DNA of 10,505 bases, taken from positions 1 to 10,505 of the forward strand of contig QQUK01000189.1 in assembly GCA_008501655.1 (NCBI GenBank), given 5' to 3'. The DNA is from Calditrichota bacterium. Its GTDB lineage: Bacteria > Zixibacteria > MSB-5A5 > GN15 > FEB-12. Numbering within the stretch: position 1 is the stretch's first letter; the number at the start of each line of letters is the position of its first letter. Below, one piece after another: positions 7,341 to 10,505 of the stretch. The translations under genes were made by a program, and so were the position numbers. The notes beneath the pieces were generated by a model. The model saw only the letters and a program-made list of their open reading frames with translations. It made no database searches and was not told the origin of the DNA.

Positions 7341-7409
7341 AAAATAGCTTTCAAAGATATAATATTTATTTCGCTTGTCAACAGGTACGTCGGAAAAAAG
7401 AGCTATTTT
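7341..7409. repeat. 9-bp inverted repeat flanking the rplM promoter
   Basis: AAAATAGCT at 7341-7349 and AGCTATTTT at 7401-7409 are exact reverse complements and bracket the promoter almost symmetrically. One arm falls at the expected transcription start and the other about 20 bp upstream of the -35 element. This could be an operator pair, or chance in AT-rich DNA. Confidence 0.3.
7352..7381 (-). promoter_or_regulatory. Promoter of the rplM operon
   Basis: On the minus strand a perfect TTGACA (7376-7381) is followed after 16 bp by TATCTT (7354-7359), a plausible sigma70 promoter about 50-75 bp before the rplM start. The same bases also fit the Bacteroidota form: TTG, then 19 bp, then TATCTTTG (7352-7359), which matches TAnnTTTG exactly. 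Transcription would begin near 7345-7347, giving a leader of about 40 nt. It is the best promoter match in the window and sits in the only gap before a ribosomal-protein operon. Confidence 0.72.
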
Positions 7410-7543
7410 TTAGGTAAGGAAGTTAGATGAATAGCAGGCTGTTTCGAGCTATACTATTGCCATACAATAAGATAACTGACTTCTGAGGTTGTTCTGATAT
7501 GAATAGGCTGTTTTTAATAAAAAATGAAATAACCCAAATTAGC

Positions 7544-8194
7544 TCAATTAGCTCTTTTTTTAGCTTTGAGTTTATATTTTGAGTCATATTTACCGCCGGT
7601 TGAGCAGTATCCGCAAGATGCCAGAACAAGCCGTTTGTTTCTGGGGTAGTCCCTTTTACATGACGGACAAAAGTAGAGATACTTTGTTTTCCGCATCAAT
7701 GATGGGTGAGATTTTGCTTTTAATGATGCTCCGATTCGTTTTGCTTCAGCTTTGAAAGCAGCGTTATGGCGGTAATGGATGATATGAATCATCTCATGTT
7801 TGAGGGTATCGGTGATTTCATCGGGGAAAATCTCATGATATTTTTTGGAGATTTTTATCAGTTTTAAGGCTGGTGTATATGAACCGGCGTTGGTCATCCG
7901 AAGCGAATATTCTATTTTAACGGGTGGAAGTTTCCCGTTGAAATAAAGCTGATTGTACGTCTCGAACATTTTATATAAATCACTTACAGATGGCAGAGCT
8001 TTTTTATCTTTTGATGATCCGGTGGTTACCTCAAAGGTCGGGGTCGGAATAACCTCCGGGGCTACCGAAGGTTCGGTATGAGTGCGGATTTTGCTGGAGA
8101 TATTCAGGGATGGGGGCGAATTTAGGTTTTCCGGCTCAAAAAGGTCATAATTGAGCTCCTGGAGGGCTTTTTTCTGTGATTTTTTCCGTTTCAT
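7544..8194 (-). CDS. SprT-like zinc metalloprotease
   Basis: This is a 216-residue protein of the SprT/Spartan family; the eukaryotic relative cleaves proteins crosslinked to DNA. The catalytic HEMIH lies at 133-137 (zinc ligands His133 and His137, base Glu134), with His143 in RHNAAF as the likely third ligand. Upstream, YNQLYFNGKLP (80-90) and MTNAGSYTP (100-108) are typical of the SprT domain. A C-terminal zinc ribbon is formed by C176-x2-C179 and C194-x2-C197. Residues 1-65 are a basic, then proline- and threonine-rich tail with no recognised domain, probably disordered. A longer reading from a TTG at 8248 is unlikely: that TTG is the -35 element of a plausible promoter, whereas the ATG at 8194 follows an AGGT ribosome-binding site. 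It stands alone. DNA-protein crosslink repair is inferred from the family. Confidence 0.9.
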   Translation of the reverse strand: MKRKKSQKKALQELNYDLFEPENLNSPPSLNISSKIRTHTEPSVAPEVIPTPTFEVTTGSSKDKKALPSVSDLYKMFETYNQLYFNGKLPPVKIEYSLRMTNAGSYTPALKLIKISKKYHEIFPDEITDTLKHEMIHIIHYRHNAAFKAEAKRIGASLKAKSHPSLMRKTKYLYFCPSCKRDYPRNKRLVLASCGYCSTGGKYDSKYKLKAKKRAN

Positions 8195-8219
8195 ATCTAT
8201 ACCTACCAAAGTTTGAACT

Positions 8220-8248
8220 ATAGTATTAATATCGGTAGATTTGGTCAA
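8220..8248 (-). promoter_or_regulatory. Probable promoter of the SprT-like gene
   Basis: On the minus strand TTGACC (8243-8248) is separated by 17 bp from TACTAT (8220-8225), matching the sigma70 consensus at 5 and 4 of 6 positions with ideal spacing. The start site would fall near 8213, about 20 nt before the ATG at 8194. This argues against the longer TTG-initiated reading of the gene. Confidence 0.5.
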
Positions 8249-8274
8249 GTTTTAAACGGAGATTTACACAGCTG

Positions 8275-8524
8275 CCCCTCTTTTTAGAGGGGAGATATGA
8301 TGAGCACCCTTCGACAAGCTCAGGGTGACATATTGTAGGTCAGGAGCTGAAGCTCCTGACAATTTCTGTCAGGCGAGACGCCTGAAAGCACAGAAACTGG
8401 AATAGAAACCCACCCCAAGGGGTGGGCTACTCAGATCTTGATTTTGAGACAACGGAACCCGACCTACTTTTGCTCCTGTGAAGGCAGGAGTCTCAAATTT
8501 GTAGTGACAGGGCATTGCCCTGTC
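8275..8524. repeat. Cluster of palindromic hairpins in a 351-bp gene-free stretch
   Basis: The DNA between 8195 and 8545 carries no gene beyond the SprT promoter, but is packed with inverted repeats. They are CCCCTCT/AGAGGGG (8275-8292), CACCCT/AGGGTG (8305-8327), GTCAGGAGC/GCTCCTGAC (8339-8360), TTTCTGT/ACAGAAA enclosing CAGGCG/CGCCTG (8363-8396), and CCCACCCC/GGGGTGGG (8409-8426). Next come TTTGAGAC/GTCTCAAA (8443-8497) enclosing CTCCTG/CAGGAG (8473-8490), and finally GACAGGGCA/TGCCCTGTC (8506-8524). The stems are perfect and far more GC-rich than the surroundings. Such arrays resemble dispersed REP/BIME-type intergenic repeats. None has a T-run, and there is no reading frame. Confidence 0.85.
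8334..8434. repeat. Composite three-hairpin repeat, copy 1
   Basis: This 101-bp unit begins TGTAGGTCAGGAGC and ends GGGCTACTCAG. It contains three hairpins in order: GTCAGGAGC-TGAA-GCTCCTGAC; a two-part stem around GGCGAGACGCC; and CCCACCCC-AA-GGGGTGGG. A diverged copy in the same orientation lies at 9267-9361, on the other side of the DUF4386 gene. The linkers between hairpins (GTAGGTCAGGAGC, GGCGAGACGCCTGA, GCAC, GTGGGCT.CTCAG) are conserved between the copies. Confidence 0.88.
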
Positions 8525-8545
8525 TCGGAGGGTATAAACCTCTGA

Positions 8546-9244
8546 TTATTCTTTTGGGGATTTGATGCCTTTAATCAATAACCAGAGACACAAAGCACCT
8601 TCAGAAACTACTGCCGGTAAGACGACAATCATGCTGTATACATCCTTGTATTCAGGAAGCAGAAATGTTCCGAAACTTTCAATCAAATAGCCAAATGAAG
8701 CAATGATTAAAAGTACACCAATGATTTTTGGGATGAGTTTTGATTTAACGATCAGATATCCTAAGACAGAACATTGCACTCCAAAAAATGCACCGGCGAT
8801 TAGATAGCCGGTTTTATGAGCAGCTAAAAACTGCATGGCTAATACTTGAGCATTTTCTAATCCAAGGGAGCCAGTTGTAGTCAGAACTTCAAGGGCCGAG
8901 AGATGATTCATCAGATTGATGCTTCCGATGGCGGGATGAGCAAGTAATCGCAATACTGCCGCAAGAATCGCTAAAGGTTTATTGACCGATTTAAACAACA
9001 GATAAAAAAGTACAGCTACAATAGCATCAGACATAAACGCGATTAAATCAGCTGCAAATGCCGTACGAAATAAAATTTGGTTCTCGAGAATGTTCTTTGC
9101 GGTTGTGACAGCATCACCGGTAACAATGATACTTGGGCGAACGTATCCTTCGGCAAACCCGGCGGTCAGGAAAATTAGTAAGTAAAAAGCACCGGCGATA
9201 TGTGCGTATTTTTTTGAGTCTTGCGATTCTATAATGTATGACAA
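8546..9244 (-). CDS. DUF4386 family membrane protein
   Basis: This is a 232-residue integral membrane protein. The pattern fits DUF4386: a KKYAHIAGAFYLLIFLTAGF start, YVRPSIIVTGDAVTTAKNIL, the FRTAFAADLIAFMSDAIVA helix, then AGAFFGVQCSVLGYLIVKS, KLIPKIIGVLLIIASFGYL and a C-terminal LCLWLLIKGIK. About six hydrophobic helices are visible. The biochemical role of the family is not known to me. The start is a TTG with a good Shine-Dalgarno (AAGGAG at 9253-9258) 8 nt upstream; the next in-frame ATG is about 70 codons in, so TTG is needed. It follows mtnA by 161 bp, and that gap is mostly repeat copy 2. Flanking direct repeats raise the question of whether it arrived as a cassette, but no transposase or terminal features are present. 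Confidence 0.88.
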   Translation of the reverse strand: MSYIIESQDSKKYAHIAGAFYLLIFLTAGFAEGYVRPSIIVTGDAVTTAKNILENQILFRTAFAADLIAFMSDAIVAVLFYLLFKSVNKPLAILAAVLRLLAHPAIGSINLMNHLSALEVLTTTGSLGLENAQVLAMQFLAAHKTGYLIAGAFFGVQCSVLGYLIVKSKLIPKIIGVLLIIASFGYLIESFGTFLLPEYKDVYSMIVVLPAVVSEGALCLWLLIKGIKSPKE

Positions 9245-9266
9245 ATTTATTACTCCTTAATATGAA

Positions 9267-9361
9267 TGTAGGTCAGGAGCCGTAGCTCCTGACATGACCT
9301 GTCCGGCGAGACGCCTGACAGCACCGGAACAGAAAGCTACTTCAAGTAGTGGGCTGCTCAG
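9267..9361. repeat. Composite three-hairpin repeat, copy 2
   Basis: This 95-bp diverged copy of the unit at 8334-8434 is in the same orientation. The hairpins are GTCAGGAGC-CGTA-GCTCCTGAC (9272-9293), CTGTC-c-GGCG-AGA-CGCC-t-GACAG (9299-9321) and CTACTT-C-AAGTAG (9337-9349). The third hairpin has different arm sequences from copy 1 but still pairs perfectly, and the loop of the first differs while its stem is identical. It fills most of the gap between mtnA and the DUF4386 gene, ending 22 nt before the latter's TTG, so its transcript could form the 5' leader of that gene. Confidence 0.88.
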
Positions 9362-9405
9362 TTAATGTCATTTTTAGAACGTTAGAGAACATATTGCATT
9401 CTCTC

Positions 9406-10407
9406 CTACACCCGCGTACCCTTCGTCAAACCTTTGTCGGTGATGTAGTAGCTGATATACTCCGCCGGGGTGATGTCGAATGCCGGGGAGTAGACTTTGA
9501 TATCGTTCGGGGCGGTCTGGTTGCCGAAACCTTTGGTGACTTCGAGAGGTGAGCGCTCTTCAATGATGATTTCATCACCGGATTCCAAAGTTCTATCATA
9601 CGTTGATTCAGGTAGAGCGACATAAAAAGGAATGTTGTTTTCTTTGGCAAGAACTGCGACCGAATATGTTCCTATTTTATTGGCGACATCTCCCCTGTTA
9701 GTTACTCTGTCGGCTCCAACAATGACATGGTTGATTTTTCCCTGACGCATTAGCATCCCGGCGGTGTTGTCGGTGATAAGGGTTACATCAATGCCGTTCT
9801 GCTGAAGTTCCCACGCAGTCAGTCTTGCACCTTGCAGTAATGGTCGGGTTTCATCGGCGTAGACTTTGATATTTTTTCCCTGCTCTTTACAGGTATAGAT
9901 AACAGCAAGAGCTGTACCTATCCCTCCTGTGGCTAATGCACCGGCGTTGCAGTGAGTCAGGATGGTATCGCCATCATTGATAAGTTCTGAACCATGGAGA
10001 CCGATTGCTTGACACATCTTGGCATCTTCATCGTGAATAGCTATCGCTTCTGCAAAAAGAGTATCGACAATTTCATTTTCAGAAGCTGATTTAACATTGT
10101 TGTATTTCTCAATCATCCGATCAACCGCCCAGAAGAGGTTCACTGCTGTCGGACGGGATGCTTTAAGTTCATCAGCTATTTTTTTAATTAATGAATCTTT
10201 GATTTTTTTAGATTTACTGACGGTAATTGCCAGAGCATAGGCAGCCGCAATCCCGATTGCCGGAGCACCCCGGACCTCGAGCTGTTTTATAGCATTTATC
10301 ATTTCATCAAGATTATCTGATGTTTTATAGACAAGTTCCATCGGAAGTCTGGTCTGGTCTATCCAGATAAGTTTATTATCTGAAAGTTCAAGAGTTTTAA
10401 AGTTCAA
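9406..10407 (-). CDS. mtnA: S-methyl-5-thioribose-1-phosphate isomerase
   Basis: The enzyme converts methylthioribose-1-phosphate to methylthioribulose-1-phosphate in the methionine salvage pathway, in the cytoplasm. The product has 333 residues and the eIF2B-alpha/MtnA fold. Conserved pieces are LIWIDQTRLP (13-22), VRGAPAIG (45-52), SRPTAVNL (84-91), ILTHCNAGALAT (149-160) with the catalytic Cys153, DETRPLLQGARLTAWEL (185-201), the catalytic Asp233 in GADR (231-234) and NKIGTY (243-248). These match the Cys160 and Asp240 known from the B. subtilis enzyme. The start is a TTG with a GGGGGAG ribosome-binding site, one base after the stop of the YjbQ gene, so the two are cotranslated. No other salvage gene is in view. 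RuBisCO-like paralogues and eIF2B subunits are less likely given the intact catalytic residues. Confidence 0.96.
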   Translation of the reverse strand: MNFKTLELSDNKLIWIDQTRLPMELVYKTSDNLDEMINAIKQLEVRGAPAIGIAAAYALAITVSKSKKIKDSLIKKIADELKASRPTAVNLFWAVDRMIEKYNNVKSASENEIVDTLFAEAIAIHDEDAKMCQAIGLHGSELINDGDTILTHCNAGALATGGIGTALAVIYTCKEQGKNIKVYADETRPLLQGARLTAWELQQNGIDVTLITDNTAGMLMRQGKINHVIVGADRVTNRGDVANKIGTYSVAVLAKENNIPFYVALPESTYDRTLESGDEIIIEERSPLEVTKGFGNQTAPNDIKVYSPAFDITPAEYISYYITDKGLTKGTRV

Positions 10408-10408
10408 T

Positions 10409-10505
10409 TTACTCCCCCATAATCTGTACGACTATATGCCGTTCTCTTGAACGGTTGTCAAATTCGATAAAGATTATCTGCTGCCAGGTACCAAGGGTCA
10501 TTGAA
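10409..10505 (-). CDS. YjbQ/UPF0047 family protein, C-terminal end only
   Basis: Only the last 32 codons are in the window; the gene continues past the right edge. My translation ends MTLGTWQQIIFIEFD, then NRSRERHIVVQIMGE and a stop at 10411-10409. The LGTWQ-x-I-x-F-x-E-F-D core followed by an Arg-rich turn and a final V-x-V-Q-I strand is characteristic of YjbQ (UPF0047), sometimes described as a secondary thiamine-phosphate synthase. The catalytic part lies outside the window. It precedes mtnA with a 1-bp gap and its last codons contain the mtnA ribosome-binding site, so the two form an operon. The family call rests on a short segment but a distinctive one. Confidence 0.8.
   Translation of the reverse strand, partial: SMTLGTWQQIIFIEFDNRSRERHIVVQIMGE

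Noticed and set aside
6907..7347. Plus-strand open frame of 146 codons over rplM
   Set aside because: It is antisense to the complete L13 gene and Phe-rich. It also crosses the rplM promoter and has no family resemblance.
7423..7629. Minus-strand open frame of 68 codons overlapping the 3' end of the SprT-like gene
   Set aside because: It overlaps the zinc-ribbon coding end in another frame. It has no ribosome-binding site and no recognisable sequence.
8195..8248. TTG-initiated 18-residue N-terminal extension of the SprT-like protein
   Set aside because: The TTG is part of a well-spaced TTGACC/TACTAT promoter and has no ribosome-binding site, whereas the ATG at 8194 has one.
8275..8524. CRISPR array
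   Set aside because: The palindromes are mostly different from each other and irregularly spaced. No constant repeat with uniform spacers exists, and no cas gene is present.
8334..9361. Transposon or integron cassette carrying the DUF4386 gene
   Set aside because: The flanking units are direct, diverged and hairpin-rich. No transposase, integrase, terminal inverted repeat or target-site duplication was seen. Kept only as a question under findings.
9384..9404. AGAGAA/TTCTCT hairpin just after the mtnA stop as a terminator
   Set aside because: The stem is only 6 bp and AT-rich, with a 9-nt loop, and no T-run follows on the minus strand. Termination here cannot be supported.

Overview
This window comes from an AT-rich bacterial chromosome dominated by core translation and envelope genes. 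The gene order rplM-rpsI-rpsB-tsf-pyrH-frr, with uppS and cdsA nearby, is common in Gram-negative and candidate-phylum bacteria. The rplM promoter reads well both as a sigma70 site and as the TTG-N19-TAnnTTTG form known from Bacteroidota. Together with the many short palindromic spacer repeats, this makes an FCB-group relative (a Zixibacteria- or Cloacimonadota-like lineage) my best guess. That placement is inference, not demonstrated.

Layout, left to right; everything is on the minus strand except one gene. (1) Positions 1-2969 hold an envelope and lipid block. In transcription order it is a secreted protein of unknown function, uppS, cdsA and the start of a UbiA-family prenyltransferase that runs off the left edge; uppS/cdsA and cdsA/ubiA overlap. 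(2) A lone plus-strand CBS-pair gene (3092-3529) interrupts the minus-strand series and ends at a hairpin terminator shared with the convergent frr. (3) Positions 3589-7305 are the translation operon rplM-rpsI-rpsB-tsf-pyrH-frr, with a clear promoter upstream of rplM and a 128-bp hairpin-rich leader upstream of rpsB. (4) Positions 7544-8194 encode a SprT/Spartan-like zinc metalloprotease with its own plausible promoter. (5) Positions 8249-8545 hold no gene but a dense cluster of palindromes. (6) Positions 8546-9244 encode a DUF4386 membrane protein, bracketed by two diverged copies of a roughly 100-bp composite hairpin repeat in direct orientation. (7) Positions 9406-10505 carry mtnA (methylthioribose-1-phosphate isomerase), preceded by the last codons of a YjbQ-family gene that runs off the right edge.

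The core blocks work together simply. The ribosomal proteins S2, S9 and L13, EF-Ts and ribosome recycling factor serve translation, and UMP kinase supplies pyrimidine nucleotides, including the CTP that CdsA consumes. UppS makes the undecaprenyl carrier lipid for the cell wall, CdsA makes CDP-diacylglycerol for phospholipids, and the UbiA enzyme prenylates a quinone-type or other acceptor. The right-hand part is accessory: methionine salvage, a probable DNA-repair protease and a small membrane protein among non-coding repeats.

I do not see a new defence or mobile system. The most unusual signal is the repeat pair around the DUF4386 gene: one hairpin keeps its pairing although both arms have changed sequence, which points to selection on folding. 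The second is the structured rpsB leader. TTG initiation is frequent (ubiA-like gene, DUF4386 gene, mtnA). No rRNA, tRNA, CRISPR array, transposase or integrase was found.
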